From contig CANUEZ040000193.1 in assembly GCA_948099385.1 (NCBI GenBank), forward strand, positions 3,360,501 to 3,424,500: DNA of 64,000 nucleotides, written 5' to 3'. The position numbers and the translations under genes are program-made. Position 1 is the stretch's first letter. The number at the start of each line of letters is the position of its first letter. The notes beneath the pieces are model-generated. The model saw only the letters and a program-made list of their open reading frames with translations. It was not told the DNA's origin and searched no databases. Below are positions 1 through 10,479 of this stretch, piece after piece. The stretch comes from Fasciola hepatica. Lineage: Eukaryota; Platyhelminthes; Trematoda; Plagiorchiida; Fasciolidae.

Positions 1-14
1 TGCGTAGTTGATAA
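1..14 (+). CDS. Candidate exon A, 3' end only (cut by window start)
   Basis: The window opens in the last 14 bases of an exon A copy, and the donor GTAAGA follows at 15. The rest lies to the left of the window. Confidence 0.4.
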
Positions 15-569
15 GTAAGATTTTAAGCTCTGGGCTTTGTCTTTATTGAGAATTCAAAGTTATTGAGAGCAAACCGTTGGATGAACTTTATAAAAATACC
101 GCGACCTCTGAGGATTTCTGATGATAAAGTATTACAAAAACTACCTGTGTTTTGTTTTTTTCAATTAAATTTACTGAATTATTATATTCTGTCGAAGCAG
201 CAGTCTTATGTTATCCGTCTCAAATCGAAATTATGTATTTCATGATTAGTCGTTCTCAGTAAATCGTACGGGAATATTTGTTGGGGAACGATTTGGAACC
301 TTTATGGACTGTTTCCAATAGTGCTGTTTTTTCCATATAAAATGAAAATTGTTCAAGATATAAATTTAGTAATCCGAGATATTCGAAAACTTAAAACTTC
401 ACCGGTCATTTTACCAGGAATCTAACCCAACATCATTGCCTGCAGTGGTGTATGAATATATTCTGCTGAGTCCTCTACGGAGAATTGGGTCATTTTCGAA
501 ATCGATCGCTAGGCAAGACTTGGGTTCTGATAGCGTAAAACAGCGCTGTACTGGTAGCGTTCAAAATAC

Positions 570-803
570 CTTCGAGAAACAATCAGGACAGTCTGGTGGT
601 TTGATTCTAGAGTAGCTGTTTACAAATTTCAGCGAGGGCTTTGCCGATGTGCGCCGGTGATCGTCTCTGACTGGGATTACACATGTGGGCATTGTATTCA
701 CTTTATTCGATGGTGCTTTAAACCATGATGCTGCAGGATCAGTTATCTTATTTGCTTTTAGGGATGTACTCAACAGATGAGCGTACTGTGACACGGACGA
801 CAT
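570..803 (-). CDS. Possible minus-strand first exon (copy in unit 1)
   Basis: On the minus strand an ATG at 803 opens 78 codons that end at CGAAG followed by GTATTT (donor at 569). The peptide has ordinary composition with several Cys and Pro near its end (PDCPDC). It lies in the proposed intron between exons A and B of the plus-strand gene. The same frame is intact in all seven units, but with almost no variation this says little. A frame of this length is expected once or so by chance per unit. No family is recognised. Confidence 0.18.
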
Positions 804-1015
804 TCATCACGCTGTTTGACGAGTCAAGTTAAAAGAAAACCAAAGGGGATGAGTGAAACACAGTGAGGGTTTTCTTTCTTATTTCATAAGGTTGCGAAAA
901 ATTATGGGTGAACAAAACAACACGACCGAGAATAACTCGTCGAAGAATAAACTTGGAAAAAATTGTTAGTGTCTTTCAAAACTGCTTGAGAACTCTTATT
1001 TGAGGGGATAACCGT

Positions 1016-1037
1016 AGCACCATAGGGACATGGTGCT
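1016..1037. other. Hairpin in the repeat unit
   Basis: AGCACCAT and ATGGTGCT form a perfect 8-bp stem around a 6-base loop. It is present in every unit. No function is indicated. Confidence 0.5.
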
Positions 1038-1123
1038 GAATTTAAGATATCCATTGTGGATTGGTCCTAGGGTAACATCTCAATACACAAAGGGCTCACT
1101 CTGGAAAACTACTTGGTTTCCAG

Positions 1124-1330
1124 GAAAACAGAGTCCGTACGGTGAAGAGAATGGAAATTGCTGAAAATACACGCAAAGCATTTGGACGGGTTCACATTTT
1201 GACCAGATCCGATGGAAAGATATCGTATTTGGGATATATTCTCACTAACCATTCTGAAGCAAGAAGGAGCAGGAGGCAACCTGACAATGAGAAACATGGC
1301 CAGAGTAATCGGATATCCCAGACGAGTTAG
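1124..1330 (+). CDS. Coding-like open frame after an acceptor-like site (copy in unit 1)
   Basis: The frame follows GGTTTCCAG at 1123, is in phase 0 and runs 68 codons to TAG at 1328-1330. The product is basic and hydrophilic (RRSRRQPDNEKHG). Two base differences exist among copies: one silent (AAT/AAC at 1168, units 6-7) and one replacement (Arg/Gly at 1136, unit 1). No good donor or nearby poly(A) signal was found. It could be an alternative exon or chance. Confidence 0.18.
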   Translation, partial: ENRVRTVKRMEIAENTRKAFGRVHILTRSDGKISYLGYILTNHSEARRSRRQPDNEKHGQSNRISQTS

Positions 1331-1382
1331 GCACTAGAAGCCTACCAATGTGCACGACAAACCAAAAGATAAACAACACGGT

Positions 1383-3546
1383 GAGCTAATGGGTTCAACA
1401 ATCAGCTACTTATATTTAGGACTTCTTCACCCAAACTCTAACAAAATGAAAAGAACTCCAGGGACCCGCGAAGTATTCTCTAATAATGTCGCACTTTTCT
1501 ACAGTTGAATCTAAGTGAGTGTTCGCCGTGTGAATTTCTAGAGACTTAGGATTTGCTTGGCTTCGGCCCCTTTCGCACTTGATGATGACTGATCAGCATT
1601 TGTTCTTCAAAACAAAATAATCTCAGTATGCATGATTTAGTTTGCCAAATTTTTCTATGGTTTCGATATCGGGAATATGCATATGATTGAAGATTAGATC
1701 GCAACATATGTAACCATTTCACAATTGAATCCAACAAACGATCCCACTGAATCAGTCTGAAGTACGACACAAACTTATATGAGCATACAATGTATATTAT
1801 GTTCATGAAATTTCTTTTCAAAGTTAGCCTCGTTCAACGACAAGTTTTATCTACCCAATTGAACACACTTTATCTCAAGACACATCCAGTCAAAAATGAA
1901 TGGTTTCGGGTATCTTTAATATCAGTGTATAATACTTGGTGTAGAATGAACGTGGTTACCACCAATCTGGTGACGGCATAACGTGAACTCAAGGGATAAA
2001 GAAACATAAGTTGAATTTTCACAAATCACATACGTCGAAAATTTCTCAACTGAGCAAAGCCTATTAGATTATTGAATTTCGTGTTTGGTGAAAACAACAG
2101 TATCTTGTGAACAGGAACAAAAGTCTGTTCATGTTACTTCAGAAGGACTTCTGACTAAAAGAGGTATGCACCGCACATAACGGACGGCGAATAGTTTAAT
2201 TTTGCAAGAAGCAGAACGAATATGCCCAAAAAGAAACGTCTTATCAAGTCGTGACCACAGTCCAATTTCTGTGTGAATTGTACTGCAGTCTCGAAGCATA
2301 ACAGTCAGGAATAGTGGTCATGTCTGATCTCCATTGTCTGCAGTTCATTTCATGCTAAGCAGAGTTGGTATCAAATATTAGTATTTCGTTGTGTCACTTT
2401 AATAGTTCTCATGCGCCGATAAAGCTCACACCTTTTTTTATAATGTTCCAATGATCATTGGGCTGAGCTTTTTTGTTGTTCTGTTTGAATAGTGAAACCG
2501 TGTGGTATAATTCAGCAGAATGTGACAGATCTGCACAATTCTCACTGAGCAATTCGAAATTTTTCGATCGATAGCGCAGCTGGAATTTTCGGAGCTGACT
2601 CGTGCGAAATTTGCATTCTCAATAGTATTGTTCTGCGTCATGTGCTTGACACTCACGAGTCATCCTTTGTGATGATCAATTCACTTTGCACACTCGCTTT
2701 CAGCAGCTCAGTGGTTTTACGAAATGGGTGATGCATTCATATGACCTGACCAACCGTCTTATGTGAAATGCAATTTATGAAAGCTTTGGTTCATACAAAT
2801 CAATAATGTTAGACTGTGCCTTGATTACGTGGCGTCTTTTGCGGACCTGTGTATCGTCCTTACATATCAAGTCAAACACAGATTTGAAGAGGTCACACAT
2901 CACATGATAAATCTTTCAATTGCGAAAACCGCCGTCAACTCAAAAATAAATTTGTTGTTAGGTTTCTTCAAGTTAATCGTTGTCACATACAATAAAAAAT
3001 GCTTAGCACTAACGAATGTACCAGGTCACCTAATCGGTGGAATAACTCCCTTAGTCCATTTCGTTCAATGATTTTGTAAAGGCTTTAACCAGAGAAAACT
3101 AGCATCATCATCTTTGATATAACCTGCCTAAATTGTATTTCATATTTGTTATATTGCCTATTTTCTGAATATGGTAAATATGAGCAGTGAGAAAGAAAAT
3201 AACATGCAGTGAGAAATACATGTTTGGTCATATTTTGTCCAAAATATTGTTTAATCTTATTGTGAACCAGCTTTGGAATCCAATACGATAATTAGACTTT
3301 GCACTGGAAAACCCGGTTGTTCAAGAACCGGTGGCCAATTTTAAACCCTATATGATTAATTCTGGGGAAAGAGTGGCTTTCGTACAACAAAATCAGTTAC
3401 CAAAAGTTATAAATTGCGTAATGTTACGTTTGGAAAAAATTAACTTGTGATGAAACATGAGCAAACGCGGTATAATAAATGAATAACGCTGACTGAATTT
3501 GGAGTTGATGTCGATCAAAAACGCACGACTACAAAAGATGTCATGA
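1383..3546 (+). other. Interior of the repeat unit without a supported gene
   Basis: This 2.2-kb stretch (repeated in all units) holds several 60-97-codon open frames on both strands, at 1546-1821 (-), 1790-1981 (+), 2438-2656 (-) and 2781-3071 (+). Their lengths are what chance predicts. Their base changes among units are mostly amino-acid changes or, in unit 2 at 8455, a stop. It may be the long intron between exon B and the terminal exon. Confidence 0.5.
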
Positions 3547-3552
3547 GACATC
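3537..3552. other. Hairpin just upstream of the array open frame
   Basis: GATGTC and GACATC form a 6-bp stem around ATGA. It overlaps the 5' limit of the 219-codon frame in every unit and contains the TGA that bounds it. Confidence 0.45.
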
Positions 3553-4206
3553 CATCGATTACCACCTCTTCACGGTTTATGTGATCTGGTTTCGAATATA
3601 CTTCAAGAAACTTGTCCTCAAATTATTAAATCTACCAAATTCTTCACCGTGGAATATCACTTACTAACATCTCGTTTTCATATAATCGGATTTTGTCTGT
3701 TTCCTCAAAGTGAAGCCAAGCAATTATCCGCGAGAAACGAACCCGAAATGTTTGAAAAAGGGGATTCAATTTGGCGGTATTTACCGAGTTCTATGCTCTT
3801 AATTATCTCATACTGTTGGGAAAACGAATTTCATATTTTGCCCACTACCCAACGAATGACATATTCGAAATGGAACGCAAAACATGATCCGTTTCTTCTA
3901 CCGGAGCATTTTTCTTCTGGTAAAGGTTCCCGTAACAACTATCAACTCAAAGACTGCACTCTCCACAACGTAATAACGGCCACATTTACTATTTTTGCAG
4001 ATAATAACCTTATTATTTCTGGACACCTAAAGATATTCAAGATAGAAATGTATTCCGTTCTGTCTAGACTGCGTGAAGAAAAACATGAAATCAACTGTAG
4101 AGATATTATAACACTCTACCAGGAATCCAATATGCACAGAAGTAGGCATTTTATTCATGAGAAGAGTTTGAGTGCAGCTCTTATTCGATTACCAAAAATG
4201 ACGTGA
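3547..4206 (+). CDS. 219-codon open frame, putative 3' terminal exon of the array gene (copy 1)
   Basis: This is the longest open frame in the window: it runs from just after a TGA at 3544 to a TGA at 4204-4206. At roughly 60-65% A+T about one codon in 15 should be a stop, so 219 open codons are well beyond chance. The first ATG in frame is at 3748, leaving 152 residues; alternatively the frame enters by splicing. A good acceptor (pyrimidine-rich run ending TTTTGCAG at 4000) lies inside and would give a shorter exon, 4001-4206. The product is mixed, with aromatic and basic residues, one weak hydrophobic stretch (SSMLLIISYCW) and a charged helical C-terminal part (LSRLREEKHEINCRDI). No family is recognised. 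AATAAA follows the stop by about 100 bp. Across seven copies the protein is identical, and the one base change seen (CGT/CGG at 3675) is silent. Confidence 0.5.
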   Translation, partial: DIHRLPPLHGLCDLVSNILQETCPQIIKSTKFFTVEYHLLTSRFHIIGFCLFPQSEAKQLSARNEPEMFEKGDSIWRYLPSSMLLIISYCWENEFHILPTTQRMTYSKWNAKHDPFLLPEHFSSGKGSRNNYQLKDCTLHNVITATFTIFADNNLIISGHLKIFKIEMYSVLSRLREEKHEINCRDIITLYQESNMHRSRHFIHEKSLSAALIRLPKMT

Positions 4207-4308
4207 ATAGAGAAACCAATTTTGAGGAGAACATACTATTTTCAAGGGAGAGCTATTATTTACAAAGTACTATATGAATTTCGCCAACGACAATATCATG
4301 AAATATAG

Positions 4309-4314
4309 AATAAA
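4309..4314 (+). terminator. Putative poly(A) signal of the array gene
   Basis: AATAAA lies 103 bases after the TGA that closes the 219-codon frame, a normal distance for a metazoan 3' UTR. It recurs at the same place in every unit (for example 10129 in unit 2). Other AATAAA hexamers occur in the unit (2947, 2991, about 3474), so the motif alone is weak; its position after the only significant frame gives it weight. Confidence 0.4.
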
Positions 4315-4659
4315 ATGGGATTTTGCTTGAGCAGTATAGGGTTATTTTATCCTGATTCAAGCCAAGTCACCAAGATCAGTAATAATGTTCACATTGTACT
4401 TCGTAGATATTGTAATTAGAGATATACTGAACTTCTGCTTTTCGTAGCATGAAAAATTAACCAGATTTAGTATAGTCATCAAGCTTGTCCCAAAAAGCCA
4501 AGCACGCTCTCAAATAATTTGTTCTTCAATCCTGTGGGTAGAGTGCTGGGGATATAGATCAACATACAGGTGAAATTTGGTATTTGAAAACACCGTTGGC
4601 TAGCATTGTATACTTTGGATTTATGATTTTCCTCATATCTTCATCCACCTACTTGCCAG

Positions 4660-4878
4660 AGACTTCTTAGTCAACTCCCAACCTATGGACGTCTTCTACA
4701 GAGAAAGCAATCCGAACTTTGCGATGATCGTCATGGACACTGAAAATTCGCTTCCATTTCACTTACCAACTTTGAATAGCAAATGTGAATTCCGTAGGAA
4801 TGAGGTCTTCAGATATGCTTCAGTAAACTGTTTTGAAAGATTACTGGACAAATTACGAAAATTTTGCGTAGTTGATAA
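4660..4878 (+). CDS. Candidate exon A of the array gene (first complete copy)
   Basis: A long pyrimidine-rich tract ends in TTGCCAG at 4659, and a strong donor, GTAAGA, starts at 4879. The 219 bases between are fully open and equal 73 codons; the exon starts with one leftover base and ends with two (phase 2 on both sides). The frame is open from 4604 to 4879. An in-frame ATG at 4685 could be the start, in which case the acceptor at 4659 might receive a spliced leader rather than an upstream exon. The product is soluble-looking with four cysteines and a basic C-terminal helix (RLLDKLRKF). No family is recognised. Seven full copies exist; unit 3 carries two base changes, both silent (Leu TTA/CTA, Glu GAA/GAG). 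Confidence 0.45.
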
Positions 4879-5754
4879 GTAAGATTTTAAGCTCTGGGCT
4901 TTGTCTTTATTGAGAATTCAAAGTTATTGAGAGCAAACCGTTGGATGAACTTTATAAAAATACCGCGACCTCTGAGGATTTCTGATGATAAAGTATTACA
5001 AAAACTACCTGTGTTTTGTTTTTTTCAATTAAATTTACTGAATTATTATATTCTGTCGAAGCAGCAGTCTTATGTTATCCGTCTCAAATCGAAATTATGT
5101 ATTTCATGATTAGTCGTTCTCAGTAAATCGTACGGGAATATTTGTTGGGGAACGATTTGGAACCTTTATGGACTGTTTCCAATAGTGCTGTTTTTTCCAT
5201 ATAAAATGAAAATTGTTCAAGATATAAATTCAGTAATCCGAGATATTCGAAAACTTAAAACTTCACCAGTCATTTTACCAGGAATCTAACCCAACATCAT
5301 TGCCTGCAGTGGTGTATGAATATATTCTGCTGAGTCCTCTACGGAGAATTGGGTCATTTTCGAAATCGATCGCTAGGCAAGACTTGGGTTCTGATAGCGT
5401 AAAACAGCGCTGTACTGGTAGCGTTCAAAATACCTTCGAGAAACAATCAGGACAGTCTGGTGGTTTGATTCTAGAGTAGCTGTTTACAAATTTCAGCGAG
5501 GGCTTTGCCGATGTGCGCCGGTGATCGTCTCTGACTGGGATTACACATGTGGGCATTGTATTCACTTTATTCGATGGTGCTTTAAACCATGATGCTGCAG
5601 GATCAGTTATCTTATTTGCTTTTAGGGATGTACTCAACAGATGAGCGTACTGTGACACGGACGACATTCATCACGCTGTTTGACGAGTCAAGTTAAAAGA
5701 AAACCAAAGGGGATGAGTGAAACACAGTGAGGGTTTTCTTTCTTATTTCATAAG

Positions 5755-5828
5755 GTTGCGAAAAATTATGGGTGAACAAAACAACACGACCGAGAATAAC
5801 TCGTCGAAGAATAAACTTGGAAAAAATT
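5755..5828 (+). CDS. Candidate small exon B of the array gene
   Basis: A strong pyrimidine run (TTTTCTTTCTTATTTCATAAG) ends at 5754, and a GTTAGT donor starts at 5829. The 74 bases between are open and begin with one leftover base, which completes the codon left by exon A (AA+G, Lys). They end with one base, which fits the two-base start of the 219-codon frame at 3548 or 4001. The peptide is hydrophilic and Asn/Lys-rich (GEQNNTTENNSSKNKLG). Copies start at 891, 5755, 11575, 17395, 22259, 28079 and 32943, with no change seen. The length is too short to be significant alone; support comes from the acceptor and the phase match. Confidence 0.28.
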
Positions 5829-6246
5829 GTTAGTGTCTTTCAAAACTGCTTGAGAACTCTTATTTGAGGGGATAACCGTAGCACCATAGGGACATGGTGC
5901 TGAATTTAAGATATCCATTGTGGATTGGTCCTAGGGTAACATCTCAATACACAAAGGGCTCACTCTGGAAAACTACTTGGTTTCCAGGAAAACAGAGTCG
6001 GTACGGTGAAGAGAATGGAAATTGCTGAAAATACACGCAAAGCATTTGGACGGGTTCACATTTTGACCAGATCCGATGGAAAGATATCGTATTTGGGATA
6101 TATTCTCACTAACCATTCTGAAGCAAGAAGGAGCAGGAGGCAACCTGACAATGAGAAACATGGCCAGAGTAATCGGATATCCCAGACGAGTTAGGCACTA
6201 GAAGCCTACCAATGTGCACGACAAACCAAAAGATAAACAACACGGT

Positions 6247-7202
6247 ACCCTGGAGTATTCCAGAAATTTTGACGAGCAGTTTCGAACTTTCATGCACACC
6301 TTGGATTTCTGCTTTCTACTTTGAAAATAATGAGAGGGCCAGATGGGATTTTTGAAGAGATAGCTGAAGGTTTTAAGCCCTTGAAGATATAAAAAATAAG
6401 GTACTGAAAAGAAAGTTCAAGAATATTCCATGAGCAAAGTAGAGAGATCGGGAGGACCTATCTCTGTATTCAGCAGTAAAATGCACTGAGGAAACAAATT
6501 TATCGAGAATGGATACTTTAGGTTTGAAGTCGCTCTGAACAGGGTCCGAAGACAGCCCAGCATGCACGTTTCAGCAATATTTACTGCTGCTTGATTTGAG
6601 ATCTTTCGGATTAAAACGTGTCCCTGTCTCATTTGTGATGGGACCCGTGGAGATCGGCATGATGAGGGACGGTTGCCGAAAATCAGGGACCGAATGACCT
6701 AATAGGAGCAAGAGTCCCGCTTGAAAGTAGCAAGAATCCGATGGAGAATCTCGTTGGAATGAGAATGACTCTCATGAAAACTATCGATTTTGTAACCGGG
6801 AACTTGTAAGTGATACCTTCACCGGACGAATACGAGAGTGAAAATAATTAGCTCGGCTGCCAGTTATGGTGTATCACGGACTGTGTCACTTTGTCATTTA
6901 CTATAAAACGCTTAGATTAGAGATAGGGTGAAGGCCTATAACTCCGTTGCTTCACTCACTAAAATGGCTGCAAACGAAAGTTAGTAATTGGGAAACAATC
7001 CCTCCACGGTTATTCCCTAGCGATTGAGGTATAAAATGAACATGTCAGAATCTTTCACAATGAATTTAGAATAAATTTCGACAAAAGAGAAGCATCAGCC
7101 GGAGACTATTGCAAAACATACTCCAATAGAAAAACATGGACTATTTGGGACTAAATGGCTTTATAAGCAATTTTCTGGAATAGACATTAAGTCCGAATAT
7201 TT
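6247..7202 (+). other. 956-bp segment present only in long units (copy in unit 2)
   Basis: In short units CACGGT runs directly into GAGCTAATGG; in long units 956 bp separate them (one base of placement ambiguity). I see no terminal inverted repeats, target-site duplication, poly(A) tail or transposase frame, so it does not look like a mobile element. Loss from a long ancestor and gain in a short one are both possible. The segment starts with a KpnI-type GGTACC spanning its left junction. Several short stretches read like protein but are cut by stops, for example an open run at about 6540-6690. Confidence 0.9.
6731..6805 (+). CDS. Exon-like 25-codon piece inside the long-form segment
   Basis: The piece opens after AG at 6729-6730 and closes at a strong donor, GTAAGT, at 6806. 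Its 75 bases are 25 whole codons, phase 0 at both ends, and the peptide is rich in Glu, Asp, Asn and Ser. The acceptor has a poor pyrimidine tract, and so short an open run can easily arise by chance. If real, it would be an exon found only in long units (copies in units 2, 3, 5 and 7). No function is suggested. Confidence 0.15.
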
Positions 7203-9366
7203 GAGCTAATGGGTTCAACAATCAGCTACTTATATTTAGGACTTCTTCACCCAAACTCTAACAAAATGAAAAGAACTCCAGGGACCCGCGAAGTATTCTC
7301 TAATAATGTCGCACTTTTCTACAGTTGAATCTAAGTGAGTGTTCGCCGTGTGAATTTCTAGAGACTTAGGATTTGCTTGGCTTCGGCCCCTTTCGCACTT
7401 GATGATGACTGATCAGCATTTGTTCTTCAAAACAAAATAATCTCAGTATGCATGATTTAGTTTGCCAAATTTTTCTATGGTTTCGATATCGGGAATATGC
7501 ATATGATTGAAGATTAGATCGCAACATATGTAACCATTTCACAATTGAATCCAACAAACGATCCCACTGAATCAGTCTGAAGTACGACACAAACTTATAT
7601 GAGCATACAATGTATATTATGTTCATGAAATTTCTTTTCAAAGTTAGCCTCGTTCAACGACAAGTTTTATCTACCCAATTGAACACACTTTATCTCAAGA
7701 CACATCCAGTCAAAAATGAATGGTTTCGGGTATCTTTAATATCAGTGTATAATACTTGGTGTAGAATGAACGTGGTTACCACCAATCTGGTGACGGCATA
7801 ACGTGAACTCAAGGGATAAAGAAACATAAGTTGAATTTTCACAAATCACATACGTCGAAAATTTCTCAACTGAGCAAAGCCTATTAGATTATTGAATTTC
7901 GTGTTTGGTGAAAACAACAGTATCTTGTGAACAGGAACAAAAGTCTGTTCATGTTACTTCAGAAGGACTTCTGACTAAAAGAGGTATGCACCGCACATAA
8001 CGGACGGCGAATAGTTTAATTTTGCAAGAAGCAGAACGAATATGCCCAAAAAGAAACGTCTTATCAAGTCGTGACCACAGTCCAATTTCTGTGTGAATTG
8101 TACTGCAGTCTCGAAGCATAACAGTCAGGAATAGTGGTCATGTCTGATCTCCATTGTCTGCAGTTCATTTCATGCTAAGCAGAGTTGGTATCAAATATTA
8201 GTATTTCGTTGTGTCACTTTAATAGTTCTCATGCGCCGATAAAGCTCACACCTTTTTTTATAATGTTCCAATGATCATTGGGCTGAGCTTTTTTGTTGTT
8301 CTGTTTGAATAGTGAAACCGTGTGGTATAATTCAGCAGAATGTGACAGATCTGCACAATTCTCACTGAGCAATTCGAAATTTTTCGATCGATAGCGCAGC
8401 TGGAATTTTCGGAGCTGACTCGTGCGAAATTTGCATTCTCAATAGTATTGTTCTACGTCATGTGCTTGACACTCACGAGTCATCCTTTGTGATGATCAAT
8501 TCACTTTGCACACTCGCTTTCAGCAGCTCAGTGGTTTTACGAAATGGGTGATGCATTCATATGACCTGACCAACCGTCCTATGTGAAATGCAATTTATGA
8601 AAGCTTTGGTTCATACAAATCAATAATGTTAGACTGTGCCTTGATTACGTGGCGTCTTTTGCGGACCTGTGTATCGTCCTTACATATCAAGTCAAACACA
8701 GATTTGAAGAGGTCACACATCACATGATAAATCTTTCAATTGCGAAAACCGCCGTCAACTCAAAAATACATTTGTTGTTAGGTTTCTTCAAGTTAATCGT
8801 TGTCACATACAATAAAAAATGCTTAGCACTAACGAATGTACCAGGTCACCTAATCGGTGGAATAACTCCCTTAGTCCATTTCGTTCAATGATTTTGTAAA
8901 GGCTTTAACCAGAGAAAACTAGCATCATCATCTTTGATATAACCTGCCTAAATTGTATTTCATATTTGTTATATTGCCTATTTTCTGAATATGGTAAATA
9001 TGAGCAGTGAGAAAGAAAATAACATGCAGTGAGAAATACATGTTTGGTCATATTTTGTCCAAAATATTGTTTAATCTTATTGTGAACCAGCTTTGGAATC
9101 CAATACGATAATTAGACTTTGCACTGGAAAACCCGGTTGTTCAAGAACCGGTGGCCAATTTTAAACCCTATATGATTAATTCTGGGGAAAGAGTGGCTTT
9201 CGTACAACAAAATCAGTTACCAAAAGTTATAAATTGCGTAATGTTACGTTTGGAAAAAATTAACTTGTGATGAAACATGAGCAAACGCGGTATAATAAAT
9301 GAATAACGCTGACTGAATTTGGAGTTGATGTCGATCAAAAACGCACGACTACAAAAGATGTCATGA

Positions 9367-10026
9367 GACATCCATCGATTACCACCTCTTCACGGTTTAT
9401 GTGATCTGGTTTCGAATATACTTCAAGAAACTTGTCCTCAAATTATTAAATCTACCAAATTCTTCACCGTGGAATATCACTTACTAACATCTCGTTTTCA
9501 TATAATCGGATTTTGTCTGTTTCCTCAAAGTGAAGCCAAGCAATTATCCGCGAGAAACGAACCCGAAATGTTTGAAAAAGGGGATTCAATTTGGCGGTAT
9601 TTACCGAGTTCTATGCTCTTAATTATCTCATACTGTTGGGAAAACGAATTTCATATTTTGCCCACTACCCAACGAATGACATATTCGAAATGGAACGCAA
9701 AACATGATCCGTTTCTTCTACCGGAGCATTTTTCTTCTGGTAAAGGTTCCCGTAACAACTATCAACTCAAAGACTGCACTCTCCACAACGTAATAACGGC
9801 CACATTTACTATTTTTGCAGATAATAACCTTATTATTTCTGGACACCTAAAGATATTCAAGATAGAAATGTATTCCGTTCTGTCTAGACTGCGTGAAGAA
9901 AAACATGAAATCAACTGTAGAGATATTATAACACTCTACCAGGAATCCAATATGCACAGAAGTAGGCATTTTATTCATGAGAAGAGTTTGAGTGCAGCTC
10001 TTATTCGATTACCAAAAATGACGTGA
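9367..10026 (+). CDS. Array open frame, copy 2
   Basis: This copy in unit 2 has the same frame and protein as the copy at 3547-4206, and a CGT codon at the variable arginine. The first ATG is at 9568, and AATAAA is at 10129. Confidence 0.5.
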   Translation, partial: DIHRLPPLHGLCDLVSNILQETCPQIIKSTKFFTVEYHLLTSRFHIIGFCLFPQSEAKQLSARNEPEMFEKGDSIWRYLPSSMLLIISYCWENEFHILPTTQRMTYSKWNAKHDPFLLPEHFSSGKGSRNNYQLKDCTLHNVITATFTIFADNNLIISGHLKIFKIEMYSVLSRLREEKHEINCRDIITLYQESNMHRSRHFIHEKSLSAALIRLPKMT

Positions 10027-10479
10027 ATAGAGAAACCAATTTTGAGGAGAACATACTATTTTCAAGGGAGAGCTATTATTTACAAAGTACTATATGAATT
10101 TCGCCAACGACAATATCATGAAATATAGAATAAAATGGGATTTTGCTTGAGCAGTATAGGGTTATTTTATCCTGATTCAAGCCAAGTCACCAAGATCAGT
10201 AATAATGTTCACATTGTACTTCGTAGATATTGTAATTAGAGATATACTGAACTTCTGCTTTTCGTAGCATGAAAAATTAACCAGATTTAGTATAGTCATC
10301 AAGCTTGTCCCAAAAAGCCAAGCACGCTCTCAAATAATTTGTTCTTCAATCCTGTGGGTAGAGTGCTGGGGATATAGATCAACATACAGGTGAAATTTGG
10401 TATTTGAAAACACCGTTGGCTAGCATTGTATACTTTGGATTTATGATTTTCCTCATATCTTCATCCACCTACTTGCCAG

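Larger units (their letters stand above)
1..4864 (+). repeat. Unit 1 (short form)
   Basis: This 4864-bp unit lacks the 956-bp segment (junction 1382/1383). It has three private bases: 367 (t, c in the others), 404 (g, a in the others) and 1136 (c, g in the others). With unit 2 it shares g at 3040, where units 3-7 have a. Confidence 0.95.

Noticed and set aside
1546..1821. Minus-strand 91-codon frame in all units
   Set aside because: Length is within chance, no splice sites were found, and unit 6 has a Gly-to-Arg replacement.
1790..1981. Plus-strand 63-codon frame in all units
   Set aside because: Its differences among units replace amino acids (Gln/Lys in unit 3, Leu/Ser in units 4-7), it lacks a good donor, and it overlaps a minus-strand frame equally long.
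2438..2656. Minus-strand 72-codon frame repeated in most units
   Set aside because: Unit 2 has a stop in it (base 8455), and its length is what chance predicts.
2781..3071. Plus-strand frame of 97 codons, briefly suspected to be a reverse-transcriptase fragment because of FADLCIVL
   Set aside because: Spacing of the supposed motifs is wrong, and copies show four replacements against one silent change, so neither homology nor constraint is supported.
6247..7202. 956-bp segment as a transposon insertion
   Set aside because: No inverted ends, no target duplication, no tail and no transposase; only the presence/absence is certain.
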